Assembly: GCA_002730525.1 (NCBI GenBank)
Contig: PCAK01000009.1
Location: 1 to 62,726 of the forward strand
Source: Acidobacteriota bacterium
GTDB lineage: Bacteria; Acidobacteriota; Vicinamibacteria; Vicinamibacterales; UBA823
DNA: 62,726 bases
Direction: 5' to 3'
Made by a program: the position numbers and the translations under genes. Positions 16,802-25,191 of this stretch are shown one piece after another. The notes under the pieces were generated by a model, which was not told where the DNA came from, did no database searches, and saw nothing but the letters and a program-made list of their open reading frames with translations. Each line of letters opens with the position of its first letter. Position 1 is the first letter of the stretch.

Positions 16802-17608
16802 CTAGAGGAAATTCGTCGGCCAGATGAGCGTCCGCCACTGGTGCGATACCGGCGTGTTGTCGAACCCGAGGCCCTCCTCGGGCTGCTTGAAGTGTCGGCC
16901 GATGATGTCGACGAACAGTTCCAAGCTCGGATTCGCGTCGGGGTCGAAGGAATAGATGTCGTTGATGCAGATCTGCCGCGCGGTCATGTACCACCGGTGG
17001 TTCTGGGCGTACTCCGCATCTTTCTGAATATGAGGCTCCGGCTTGTAGTCGGCACCGAAGTAGCGGATGTAGGCCTCCGGATACTCGTATCCGGAGGCGA
17101 GGTCGGGGTAGAACCGCAGCGCCTGGTGGTAGCGGACGGCCCAGCTGACGCGCTCCGAGACGTATGGTTCGATGAGCGCCGCGCCCCAGTACCCATGCTC
17201 CGAGCGAGACAGCGCGAAGACGCCGATGTCGTGCAGCAGACACGCCAGAACCGTCTCCTCGTCGAGGCCGGCCTTCAGCGCCAGCGCGCCGCTCTGCAGC
17301 AGGTGGCTGGCTGGCGCGAACCGGTACTTGAAGAAGTCGATGAGCGTCGGTTTGTCCGGAATCCGAGGCAGCCGCGGATCATGGCCCATCTGAAAGTGTC
17401 GGCCCTGGTTCCGCTCGCTCGCCTCGGCTCGGGCCGCGACGATGTCGGCTTGCGGCGTGCCGAACTGGCAGAATCGCGATCGGACGATCACGCCTTCCTC
17501 CAGTTCCTGCATCATCCGCTCTTCCAGCGCCTCGGCCTGCTGGGAGATCGACAAGGCGTAGCCCGCGCCGGCCGCCGCACCTGCTGTCAGAAATCTTCTT
17601 CGGTCCAT
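16802..17608 (-). CDS. Tat-exported HD-domain protein
   Basis: A 268-residue protein starting at ATG 17608, chosen because it puts a twin-arginine signal (MDRRRFLTAGAAAGAGYAL) at the N-terminus. The core contains HLLQSGALALKAG, LACLLHDIGV and, later, HGYWGAALIEPYV and VRYHQALRFYPD. This set of His and Asp residues is the HD metal site of PhnZ- or myo-inositol-oxygenase-like mixed-valent di-iron oxygenases, as well as of ordinary phosphohydrolases. Export of an HD protein by Tat, with its cofactor folded in, fits an oxygenase better than a nucleotidase, but that is inference. Convergent with the dioxygenase gene, 6 bases apart. Confidence 0.7.
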   Translation of the reverse strand: MDRRRFLTAGAAAGAGYALSISQQAEALEERMMQELEEGVIVRSRFCQFGTPQADIVAARAEASERNQGRHFQMGHDPRLPRIPDKPTLIDFFKYRFAPASHLLQSGALALKAGLDEETVLACLLHDIGVFALSRSEHGYWGAALIEPYVSERVSWAVRYHQALRFYPDLASGYEYPEAYIRYFGADYKPEPHIQKDAEYAQNHRWYMTARQICINDIYSFDPDANPSLELFVDIIGRHFKQPEEGLGFDNTPVSHQWRTLIWPTNFL

Positions 17609-17711
17609 GCGATTCGTCCTCGTAGGCATTGGCGAGCGTCGTCGACCCGCGCGCTCGTGCCCAAGTGTACAGGGCTGGTCGAACGATTGGCAAGCGAACA
17701 AGAGGCTTCAG

Positions 17712-17828
17712 ATGAGTGCCACGGTGGTCGGAACGCAGCAGACGATCCCCGAGTTCCGCGCTCGACAAGGCGCTGGCGCACAGACGGGTCGCCGCTATCT
17801 CGAAAGCCTCCGCGACGGGCGTGAGGTG
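17712..17828 (+). pseudogene. hpaB-like 4-hydroxyphenylacetate 3-monooxygenase, N-terminal remnant
   Basis: From ATG 17712 the frame reads 39 residues ending TGRRYLESLRDGREV. TGxxYLExLRDGREV followed by W is the start of HpaB-type flavin monooxygenases, which are about 480-520 residues long (family knowledge). Homology stops at 17828, and from there the DNA is the 3' end of the opposite-strand flippase gene. It is a deletion junction: only the head survives. It fits the surrounding aromatic-degradation genes. Confidence 0.65.
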
Positions 17829-19123
17829 TCGTCCTCGCGCAGCGCGGCGCGCTCCGCCTGCCGCGCCGCGCGCGTGACCCGGCGTGCCAGGAAGTGGACG
17901 GCGACGAGGTTGACGGATCGACTCAGGGCCAGAGAGGCCAAGGCGCCGGCGATGCTGTAGTCGGGCACGAGGAGGGCGGCGCTGCCGAGCGCGGCGACGG
18001 CGCCCGCCGCGTGCGCGACAAACATCGCGCGCGACTGGTGCAGGACCAGCAGCTGCGTGTTCTTCGGCTGGATCAGGAGACTGAGGAACGAGGCGATCGT
18101 CCAGAGTCGGAGTTCGAGGACGTAGTCGGTGAAACCCGTACCGTAGAACGCGCCGAGCGTCCACGGTGCGGCGAGGAAGAGCAGTAGCAGATAGGGACCG
18201 GCCAGAACGACCATGTAAGTGCGCGTGCTGCGCACCGACCGGACCAGGCCGGCGACGCCGTCCGTGCCGTAGTGGGCGCCGGCCCGCACCTTGTCGAAGC
18301 TATCGGTGGAAATGACGAGTGTCTGGGCCGGCACGACCATCTGGCGGGTGGCCGACATCACACCGGCGGCCGCCGCGCCCTGGATCGAGGCCAGGAGTAG
18401 GTTCATCCCGTGATTGAACGTGGCGCTGGCGGTGAAGCTCAAGGTGGTCCAGCTCGAGAACGATCGCGTCTCGGCCCAGCAGCGCAGCGGGTTGCGGGTT
18501 GGCGTCCAGCGCGCGGGCCGCATGAACGGCACGGCGGCCAGAAGTCCGGAAGCGCTGGCGGCGGCGAACGAGAGCACCGAGGCCCAGGGCGTTGGGTACC
18601 AGGCGCGCGTCACGAGGATGGCGACGGCGTAGGTCAGCACGTAGGCCACGACGACAACGACGAGACCACGGCGCTGACCGATCTGGTACAGCCACCGGCG
18701 ATGGAACATGTAGACCGACAACATCGGCAGCGTGACGCTCGTGTAGCTGAAGATCGTGGCCAGCGATACCGGGCCGCCGAGCGCGGTGACGAGCCGGGCC
18801 ACCAGGAGCAGCCCGCCCGCGAGCGCGGCGGCGATCAGGTAGTTCAGCCAGAGCCAGTTCGGGCCGTCGTCGCGGATCCGTTCGGGCGAGTCGCACGTGA
18901 TGATGAACGGCAGGACGACGAGGTGATGCTGCAGCTGGTTGGTCATGTGGGACAGCGTCAGCGCCAGCGTGAACGCGCCGAAACTGTCGGGCGGGAGGAC
19001 CCGGGCGAAGACCATGAACGCGACGATACGGACCAGGGCGACGGATCCCTGATCGGCGAGCGCGACGCCGCGCTCGGCGTTCATCTCGAAGGTGGGGAAG
19101 TGACGAATGGCTCGTCGGATCAA
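17795..19123 (-). CDS. Wzx-like polysaccharide/lipid-linked flippase
   Basis: A 442-residue integral membrane protein with about 12 hydrophobic segments, for example LVRIVAFMVFARVLPPDSFG at the start, the usual opening of oligosaccharide flippases of the MOP superfamily, and YLIAAALAGGLLLVARLV. It would flip undecaprenyl-linked glycans across the inner membrane. The start is TTG 19123 behind AAGGG; ATG 19084 is the alternative. No glycosyltransferases flank it. Its last 11 or so codons overlap, antisense, the hpaB remnant, so its natural C-terminus was probably replaced when that deletion formed. Confidence 0.75.
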   Translation of the reverse strand: MIRRAIRHFPTFEMNAERGVALADQGSVALVRIVAFMVFARVLPPDSFGAFTLALTLSHMTNQLQHHLVVLPFIITCDSPERIRDDGPNWLWLNYLIAAALAGGLLLVARLVTALGGPVSLATIFSYTSVTLPMLSVYMFHRRWLYQIGQRRGLVVVVVAYVLTYAVAILVTRAWYPTPWASVLSFAAASASGLLAAVPFMRPARWTPTRNPLRCWAETRSFSSWTTLSFTASATFNHGMNLLLASIQGAAAAGVMSATRQMVVPAQTLVISTDSFDKVRAGAHYGTDGVAGLVRSVRSTRTYMVVLAGPYLLLLFLAAPWTLGAFYGTGFTDYVLELRLWTIASFLSLLIQPKNTQLLVLHQSRAMFVAHAAGAVAALGSAALLVPDYSIAGALASLALSRSVNLVAVHFLARRVTRAARQAERAALREDDTSRPSRRLSR

Positions 19124-19236
19124 GGTCAGCCCTTAACGAACAACCCTTGATCGTAACGCCTCGCGCGGGGCGGCGCCAGTGTGTGGCGCGGCCAACAGGG
19201 AGGTCGAGCCGGGCAGGTTCGCATGGAGATGAAGCG

Positions 19237-19323
19237 ATGATCGTCGACTGGCAGCATCACCTCGGTTCGAAGGCGGTGTGCGACCGGCGGGGCGGCACGG
19301 CCACGCGGCTCGTGCGCTTCTGA
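19237..19323 (+). pseudogene. Amidohydrolase N-terminal remnant
   Basis: A 28-codon frame with a good ribosome site (GGAGATGAAGCG before the ATG). MIVDWQHHLGSKAV and the following RRGG match the start of amidohydrolase-2 family decarboxylases/hydrolases (M-I-x-D-x-Q/H-x-H metal motif), after which the protein ends. Only the first metal-binding His pair remains. The translation signals are still intact, which suggests recent loss. It lies directly before the Fe-S protein gene and could still act as a short upstream leader. Confidence 0.5.
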
Positions 19324-19350
19324 CGACGGATCCGGGGCAGGGGGAGAACG

Positions 19351-20337
19351 ATGGCACAGATCAATCTCGAGCGCGCGCAGCGGCCGACTCGCACCCAGCA
19401 AGATATGGGGGCCACCAGCCGCGGTCAGATGTTCAGGCGCCGGATGCCCGCGTCGGCGAGACGGCAGATTTTCCTCCGTCGGTTCGTTCTGGCGCCGGCT
19501 CGGGAAGCGCTGGTCAACGAGACGCGGACCGAGATCGACGACGTCGAGGCAATGACCACCGACGTCAAGGCGCTCGTGAAGGAGATGGGTGCGGACGTGG
19601 TGGGGATCGCCGCCTACGATTCACGCTTACTGTTCACCGACGCGCCCGAACGGGACCATCGGTTCGTGATCGTCTTCGGGATGTCCATGAAGTACGACTG
19701 CTTGATCGACGTCGGTCCTCGCTCGCAGGGCGAGGTGCACCGCGTCTACTACACGCTCGACGACATGGCGGTGCGCCTCGCGCAGCAGATCGGGTCGTAC
19801 GGCTACAGTGCGTGCGCGCAGCCGAACATGGGCGACATCCCGCTACCGGCCTACGGCTATCTGGCCGGTCTCGGCGAGCTCGGCAAGCATGGGTCGCTCA
19901 TCTCGCCCGAGCTGGGGTCGTCCTTCCGGCTGGTCGCGGTCTCGACCGACCTACCGTTGACGATCGACGGACCGAAGGACCACGGCATCGAGGACGTGTG
20001 CGCGTCGTGCAACATCTGCACCCGGTTCTGCCCAGGCGACGCGATCAAGCCTGAGAAGAAGGAGGCCAACGGCGTACTGCGCTGGCACGTCGATGCGCCG
20101 GCCTGCCTGCCGTGGTTCTACAAGATGTACGGCTGCAAGATCTGTCTGATGGTCTGCCCGCTGAACGCGCGCGGCCGGTTGAAGGCCGAGTTTCAGAAGG
20201 TGGCCGCCGACATTCGCCAGGTCAAGGATGCGAAGGGGATGGTGCGGCTGATAGAGCAGAGGACGGGTGAGGAATACACCAACCTCGACGGTGACGGCGG
20301 GGACGGTGACGGCGAGGTCAGCTCGACGGACCGCTGA
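19351..20337 (+). CDS. Fe-S protein related to reductive-dehalogenase/epoxyqueuosine-reductase C-terminal modules
   Basis: A 328-residue protein without the corrinoid-binding or catalytic parts of a full RdhA. The middle (AYGYLAGLGELGKHGSLISPELGSSFRL) is the conserved segment shared by QueG and RdhA proteins. Next is a 4Fe-4S motif CASCNICTRFCPGDAI (Cys217, 220, 223, 227), then a second cluster (Cys252 and CKICLMVCPLN). No TAT signal is seen. It may be a soluble electron carrier or a reductase of unknown substrate. SD-like GGGGGAG precedes ATG 19351. The ending is Asp/Gly rich. Confidence 0.75.
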   Translation: MAQINLERAQRPTRTQQDMGATSRGQMFRRRMPASARRQIFLRRFVLAPAREALVNETRTEIDDVEAMTTDVKALVKEMGADVVGIAAYDSRLLFTDAPERDHRFVIVFGMSMKYDCLIDVGPRSQGEVHRVYYTLDDMAVRLAQQIGSYGYSACAQPNMGDIPLPAYGYLAGLGELGKHGSLISPELGSSFRLVAVSTDLPLTIDGPKDHGIEDVCASCNICTRFCPGDAIKPEKKEANGVLRWHVDAPACLPWFYKMYGCKICLMVCPLNARGRLKAEFQKVAADIRQVKDAKGMVRLIEQRTGEEYTNLDGDGGDGDGEVSSTDR

Positions 20338-20459
20338 GATTCGTGTTGGCGCCCGCCCAGGCTGGGGCGCCCGCCGGGGCGTCCGGCAGGCCTCTCGCCA
20401 GTTCGGCCACCCGCTCGCGCTAGGTCGCCCTGACGCCGAGCAGCGTCACTGCTTCGTTC

Positions 20460-21467
20460 CTAGAACGTGAGCTTGTACACCTCGGTCGCCGTGCCTTCGT
20501 AGATTCGGGCGCGGTCGGCGTCGCTCAGCCAGTCGATCGCGTCGATCTTCTTCTTGACGTCGTCGATCCACTCGCCGGTCTTCGGGTCCTTCGCCGTGCC
20601 GATACCCGGCTTCTCCGATCCGAACATGCAGCGCTCCGGCCCGACCCACTTGAACAGGAGGTCCAGCGATTCTTGGGTGTAGAGGCAGGTGTCGAAGTAG
20701 AGCTGCTTCAGGATGTCCTCGAACGCGCCCTGCTTCCGACGCGACCACATCGCACGGTAGCGGCCGATCTGATATGGAATGGCACCGCCGCCGTGGGAGA
20801 TGATGATCTTCAGCTTCGGGAAGTCCTTGAACACGCTCGAGCTGAGCAGAGAGACGATCGCGATGCTTTCCTCGTTGATGAAGTGCAGCGAGTAGGGCTC
20901 TCGGGGCGACCGGCAGCTCGCGGAGTGCACGAGGGCCGGGATGTCCAGTTCGACGAGCTTCTCGTAGATCGGATACCAGTAATCCTCGCCCAGGCCCGGT
21001 GGCGGCTCACCCTGGCCCTCGTTCGGATCGGGGTTCAGCAGACAGCCGACGAAGCCCAGTTCCTTGACGCAGCGTTCCAGCTCCTCGATCGAGTTCTCGG
21101 GGTTGACGCCCATGTTCTGGGGCAAGCCGGCGACGCCGCGGAAGATCTCCGGGAACAGCTCGCACTGCCGGTGGATGACGTTGTTCACCGCCTCGATGTA
21201 CCAGCGCACCAGCTTCTCTGGCTTCTCGCTGTGCATCATCGTGTACGGGCGGGGCGAGACGAGCTGCATGTCCGTCCCGACCTCCTTCAACTGTTCGAGG
21301 TGGGACACGGTGTTGAAGGTCGGGGTGTTGAGCGCCGCCACGATCTGATCGTCGGTGATGCCCAGACGGCCGCGTCCGTGCGCGCCGCGGTGCGAGAGCA
21401 GGCTCGCCTTGTAGGCGTAGAGTTCCTGCGGCGCCGTGACATGAGCGTGTGTATCAATGACTCGCAT
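20460..21467 (-). CDS. ligJ: Amidohydrolase, 4-oxalomesaconate hydratase (LigJ)-like
   Basis: A 335-residue amidohydrolase-2 protein. It starts MRVIDTHAHVTAPQELYAY, where His7 and His9 are metal ligands and THAHVTAPQELYAYK is close to LigJ of protocatechuate 4,5-cleavage as I remember it. ALVHSA, ISHGGGAIPYQ and FGSEKPG carry the remaining metal and catalytic residues. LigJ hydrates 4-oxalomesaconate to 4-carboxy-4-hydroxy-2-oxoadipate in the cytoplasm. The LigB-like dioxygenase at 15.8 kb could supply an earlier step. Related decarboxylases (ACMSD-like) are the alternative. It overlaps the preceding small frame by 14 bases. Confidence 0.75.
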   Translation of the reverse strand: MRVIDTHAHVTAPQELYAYKASLLSHRGAHGRGRLGITDDQIVAALNTPTFNTVSHLEQLKEVGTDMQLVSPRPYTMMHSEKPEKLVRWYIEAVNNVIHRQCELFPEIFRGVAGLPQNMGVNPENSIEELERCVKELGFVGCLLNPDPNEGQGEPPPGLGEDYWYPIYEKLVELDIPALVHSASCRSPREPYSLHFINEESIAIVSLLSSSVFKDFPKLKIIISHGGGAIPYQIGRYRAMWSRRKQGAFEDILKQLYFDTCLYTQESLDLLFKWVGPERCMFGSEKPGIGTAKDPKTGEWIDDVKKKIDAIDWLSDADRARIYEGTATEVYKLTF

Positions 21468-21756
21468 CGTTCAATCCTCTGCGGTGTCTCGGGGAGCGGT
21501 TGCCGAGCGGCATCGTCACGCCCTTGAGCATCGCCTGGGCGGTCCGCTTGAGGACGTCGTTCTCGAGCAGGTCGATGATCTCGGGAAAGAACTGCGCTTC
21601 CTGGAGATACGCGTCGACGTCGATGATCAGTTTGTAGTCGGCGTGCTGCCGCGCGAGCGCTGCGGCATGTGACAGGTAGTCCCGGGTGTCGGTCGCCGCC
21701 GTGATCTCCGGCAGTTCCCGAATTGTCTGCGACGGACGCTCATCCACTGGCGACAT
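21454..21756 (-). CDS. Small protein, possibly the head of a second amidohydrolase
   Basis: A 100-residue frame overlapping ligJ by 14 bases, so the two would be translationally coupled. Its middle, YKLIIDVDAYLQEAQFFPEI and LLENDVLKRTA, resembles the first 50 residues of amidohydrolases that begin with an IIDVDAH motif. Here Tyr replaces the second metal His, and the protein ends before any other metal ligand. It may be a degenerate head or a small partner protein. I cannot decide from sequence alone. Confidence 0.4.
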   Translation of the reverse strand: MSPVDERPSQTIRELPEITAATDTRDYLSHAAALARQHADYKLIIDVDAYLQEAQFFPEIIDLLENDVLKRTAQAMLKGVTMPLGNRSPRHRRGLNDASH

Positions 21757-21847
21757 TCCCCGCGCATTGTAGCGATTTCTCTAGGCCCGGGTCCATAAAT
21801 TCGGAAAGGATGGTCATCACTTCTCAATCTGGAAGGAGTTAGAGCGG

Positions 21848-22816
21848 ATGATGCTGCGTAGCGGAGTGGTGTGTGCCTGCGTGCTGTGGATCGGGGCCGG
21901 AGTGGGGTTCGCGCAGCCGGCGGACGAAGAGGAACGTGACCTGGGGTGGTCCAACGCGACCGATCTGAGCTACGTGCAGACCGACGGAAACTCGGCGGCG
22001 CGCACGCTCGGGTTCGCGAACCGGTTGCGGTACGTCTGGGCAGACGCGCGCCTCCAGGTCGACGTCACGTCGGTCCGCTCGGACACGTCGGACGACCGGT
22101 TCTTTCTGGTCGACCCCGGGTTCGTGTTCCCCGTGGGCGCCACCCCTGACGACCGCACCTTTCAGTTCATCAAGCCCGCTCCGACGCCGGATGTGGCCAA
22201 CTATCTCGCTGGCGGCAAGTACGACAAGGACATCAACGAGCAGTTCTTCTGGAACGCCGGCGCGAGTTGGGATCGCAACGAGGATGCCGGGCTCCTCCAC
22301 CGGTACATCGCCTTCGCCGGTGTCGGGAACTCCTGGAGCGACACGAACGACCGTCAGTTCTCGACGAGCTACGGGTTCAGCTTCACCGATCGCGAAGAAG
22401 AGGCGCCCGATCCCGAGAAGGTCCGCCGGTTTGGCGGCGCGCGGCTCGGGCTGGACTACCTGGAGCGGCTGGGCGCCGTGACGGTCTTCGAGAGTGACTT
22501 CACGACGAACATCAACGTCGCCAATGCGTCCGACTACTCGTTCAACACGACCAACGCCGTCACCGTGTCGATAACCGACAACCTGTCGCTCAAGGTCAGC
22601 CTCCAGTTGCTCTACGAGAACGAGCCGGCACTCGAGACCGGCCTCGACGTCATCGCGCATGCCGAACTGCTGGACCCGGACGGCATCCCCGGCACCGGCG
22701 ACGAGCTGTACCAGACCGTGGCGTCGGGTGGGGCCACCCTCGTGCTCGGATCGGCCAACGCGCGTAAGGACAGCTTGGATACCGTCTTCCGAACCGCCCT
22801 GGTGATTTCTTTCTGA
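21848..22816 (+). CDS. DUF481-type outer-membrane beta-barrel protein
   Basis: A 322-residue protein with a signal peptide ending near GVGFAQP. Alternating hydrophobic/polar strands follow (LGWSNATDLSYVQTDGNS, TLGFANRLRY, GLDYLERLGAVTVFESDF, LSLKVSLQLLYENEP), and the protein ends on an aromatic (VISF), as outer-membrane barrels do. The opening WSNATDLSYVQTDGNS is the DUF481 (YdiY-like, salt-induced outer-membrane protein) signature. Function unknown; probably a small channel or adhesive barrel. AAGGAG lies upstream of ATG 21848. The next two genes also make envelope proteins. Confidence 0.8.
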   Translation: MMLRSGVVCACVLWIGAGVGFAQPADEEERDLGWSNATDLSYVQTDGNSAARTLGFANRLRYVWADARLQVDVTSVRSDTSDDRFFLVDPGFVFPVGATPDDRTFQFIKPAPTPDVANYLAGGKYDKDINEQFFWNAGASWDRNEDAGLLHRYIAFAGVGNSWSDTNDRQFSTSYGFSFTDREEEAPDPEKVRRFGGARLGLDYLERLGAVTVFESDFTTNINVANASDYSFNTTNAVTVSITDNLSLKVSLQLLYENEPALETGLDVIAHAELLDPDGIPGTGDELYQTVASGGATLVLGSANARKDSLDTVFRTALVISF

Positions 22817-22907
22817 GCCGGCACTCCGTCAGTCGCGGGGGAACCTTTCGTCGGAGCCGACGTATCTCTGAGTGCAACTCCGGCTCACGCTGAGGGGTGA
22901 ATAGCGC

Positions 22908-23849
22908 ATGTCGAGATCCGCCGCCATCTTCTTCTTAATCGTTGCCTGCATCCAGTTGCTCATCCTGACGCCCGCGGCATCGACGCCCTTCCCCGGCGTC
23001 GAGCAGGGCGAGGTCGACGCGCTCATGGCGCGCGCGCTGGAGTCGCGGGCCGAGAACTGGCTCACGCTGCACGACTACATTCTCGACGAGCGCGAGACCC
23101 TGACGCTGGAGGGGCCTGGCGCCGTGAACCTGTACGGGTTCGACCGCGAGTTCACCTGGTACATCCGCGACGGCTTCTTGATCCGCAGCCCGCAGCGCTA
23201 CGACGGCGTCACGATCGACGGTGTCGAGCGGGAAGAGTACGAAGCGGAGTGGCTGCGCGACGAGCAACGACGCTACACGCGGGCAGAAGAGGCCCAGGCG
23301 AAGGGCGACGAGGACGTGGAAGCGGTCGAGTCGAGGCTGATCTCCGAGGCCAACTTCTTCGACTTCACGTTCGAGCCGGGTAACTACTACTTTGCGGGCC
23401 GGGAGGTGCTGGACGGGCACGAAGTGTTCCGCATCGAGTACTACCCGACGCGGTTGTTCTCGGACGAGGAATCGGACGAGGGCTCCGACGCGCCCGTCGA
23501 CGATGAGGACGAGCAGTACGAGCGGGAGATGGAGCACAAGTTCGGCAAGACGTCGCTCGTGACGATGTGGGTCGATCCCGAAGAGGCGCAGATCGTACGG
23601 TTCGCCTTCGAGAACGTCGGATTCGACTTCTTGCCGCTCCGATGGTTGGTGCGGGTCGACGAAATGCGGGCGTCGATGGCCATGAGCCAGCCGTTCGACG
23701 GCATCTGGCTACCTGAGGGAATCACGATGCGCGGTCGCGTGACGTCCGCCTACGGTTCGCTTCAGATGGCCTACACACGGGCCTTCTCGAACTATAAGGA
23801 GGCCGAGGTCAGTGCCACGATCCGGTCGTTCCGGCCTCCCGGGCAGTAG
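22908..23849 (+). CDS. Secreted protein with LolA/outer-membrane-sorting-like fold (hypothetical)
   Basis: A 313-residue protein with a signal peptide (AAIFFLIVACIQLLILTPAAS). Regular beta-strand patterns around YILDERETLTLEG, GREVLDGHEVFRIEYYPTRLF, LVTMWVDPEEAQIVRFAFENVGF and WLPEGITMRGRVTSAYGSLQM look like the half-barrel fold of LolA/DUF4292-type proteins, which follow the x-D-x-x-x-x-I-V-R-F pattern. An acidic linker sits near residue 190. It overlaps the Omp85-type gene by 38 bases, which points to joint work at the outer membrane. No firm family name. Confidence 0.6.
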   Translation: MSRSAAIFFLIVACIQLLILTPAASTPFPGVEQGEVDALMARALESRAENWLTLHDYILDERETLTLEGPGAVNLYGFDREFTWYIRDGFLIRSPQRYDGVTIDGVEREEYEAEWLRDEQRRYTRAEEAQAKGDEDVEAVESRLISEANFFDFTFEPGNYYFAGREVLDGHEVFRIEYYPTRLFSDEESDEGSDAPVDDEDEQYEREMEHKFGKTSLVTMWVDPEEAQIVRFAFENVGFDFLPLRWLVRVDEMRASMAMSQPFDGIWLPEGITMRGRVTSAYGSLQMAYTRAFSNYKEAEVSATIRSFRPPGQ

Positions 23850-25155
23850 CCTCCCGCGAGCCGCCGGCCGCAGCCTGCTTGCCTGGGCGTTCGGGATGGC
23901 ATGCCTTGGGACTGCCGCCGTGTCCGTTCATGGTCAGGCGGCCACCCCACCCCAGGCCGCACCGCTCGCATCACCCGAGGTGGTTGTCGAGGTGCGAGTC
24001 CACGGCAACTACTCGATACCCGACGGCGACGTGATCCGGCTGGCCGAGATCGCGCTGGGCGATCCGCTCGCGCCGGGCGCGATCGAGTCGATCGAGGGAC
24101 GTCTCAGGCAGAGCGGTCGCTTCGACGACGTCGAGGTCCGCAAGCGCTACCGATCGTTCACGGCGACTCAGGACGTCGCGTTGATTCTCGTGGTCCGCGA
24201 GCGTGCGGCAGAGCCGACCGGCAATCTGCTGCGCCGGACCGGACAGGTGCTGGCCCAGAAGTCGCTGTTCATGCCGGTGCTCTCGTACGCCGAGGGCTAC
24301 GGCTTCACCTACGGCGTTCGGGCCAGCACGCTCGACCTGTTTGGCGTGGGCGAGCAGCTCTCGATGCCGCTGACCTGGGGCGGCACCAAGCGCGCGGCAG
24401 TCGAGCTGAACCAGGAGTTCGATCGCGGCTCACCCGGGCAGCTGCGGGCCGGCGGAGGCGTCACCAGTCGAGAGCACCCCCACTTCGAGGTCGACGATCG
24501 CCGGGTCGAGGTGTGGGCGGGCGTCGACGTCGAGGTCGCGAGCGGCGTGCGCGTCGGCGGAGACGCGCGGTGGACCGACATCGAATTCGATCAGTCGCCT
24601 GATCGGTTCGCGACCTACGCCGTGCGCCTCGCGGTCGACACTCGCCACGACCCAACGTTCCCGCGCGATGCCGTCTTCGCCGAAGTGGCGCGGACGTGGC
24701 TCGACGTCGCCGAGTCGGGCGGAGTGGTCGGTCGAACCCGGGTCGATCTGCGCGGCTACAAGGGGGCCTTCGGTCAGGCGGTCCTGTCGATTCGAGGATT
24801 GTACGAGGGTGCCGACCAGGCGCTGCCCGCCTACGAGCAACCGCTGCTGGGCGGTGGCCCGACGGTGCGCGGCTACTCCTTCGGCCAGTTCGTCGGCGAC
24901 AACCTCGCCGTCGCATCGGCTGAGCTTCGCCTGCCGCTCACGTCGCCGATGAACGTCGGAAACGCCGGCGTGACCGTGTTCTATGACACGGGTGCGGCGT
25001 ACGACGTCGGCCAGAAGCTGAGGAAGACCCGCTTCCACCAGGGCGTTGGTGCCGGACTCTTCTTCATTGCGACGGTCTTTCAGCTGAAGCTCGACGTGGC
25101 CAAGGGTTTCGACGACGGTACCCACCTGCACCTCTCGGCCGGATTCCAGTTCTGA
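23812..25155 (+). CDS. Omp85/BamA-like outer-membrane protein with one POTRA domain
   Basis: A 447-residue protein starting at GTG 23812 behind AAGGAGG. After a signal peptide comes one POTRA-like domain (VVEVRVHGNYSIPDGDVIRLAEIALGD, about residues 55-130), then a C-terminal barrel. The barrel contains the Omp85 L6-loop motif GGGPTVRGY and ends on aromatic Phe (GFQF). BamA has five POTRAs and TamA three; a single POTRA is typical of short patatin-like or FhaC-like relatives. It may insert barrels or export the protein of the overlapping upstream gene. Confidence 0.82.
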   Translation: MPRSGRSGLPGSSLPRAAGRSLLAWAFGMACLGTAAVSVHGQAATPPQAAPLASPEVVVEVRVHGNYSIPDGDVIRLAEIALGDPLAPGAIESIEGRLRQSGRFDDVEVRKRYRSFTATQDVALILVVRERAAEPTGNLLRRTGQVLAQKSLFMPVLSYAEGYGFTYGVRASTLDLFGVGEQLSMPLTWGGTKRAAVELNQEFDRGSPGQLRAGGGVTSREHPHFEVDDRRVEVWAGVDVEVASGVRVGGDARWTDIEFDQSPDRFATYAVRLAVDTRHDPTFPRDAVFAEVARTWLDVAESGGVVGRTRVDLRGYKGAFGQAVLSIRGLYEGADQALPAYEQPLLGGGPTVRGYSFGQFVGDNLAVASAELRLPLTSPMNVGNAGVTVFYDTGAAYDVGQKLRKTRFHQGVGAGLFFIATVFQLKLDVAKGFDDGTHLHLSAGFQF

Positions 25156-25191
25156 GCGGCGTCGGGCGGCGGCCCGGCAGCGCAGGCGAGC

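Noticed and set aside
19351-20337. Reductive dehalogenase (RdhA)
   Set aside because: No Tat signal, no corrinoid-binding core and only 328 residues; just the QueG/RdhA-like middle segment and Fe-S clusters are present.
20348-20375. Direct repeat GGCGCCCGCC, two copies
   Set aside because: Short and GC-rich; expected by chance at this base composition and with no other structure.
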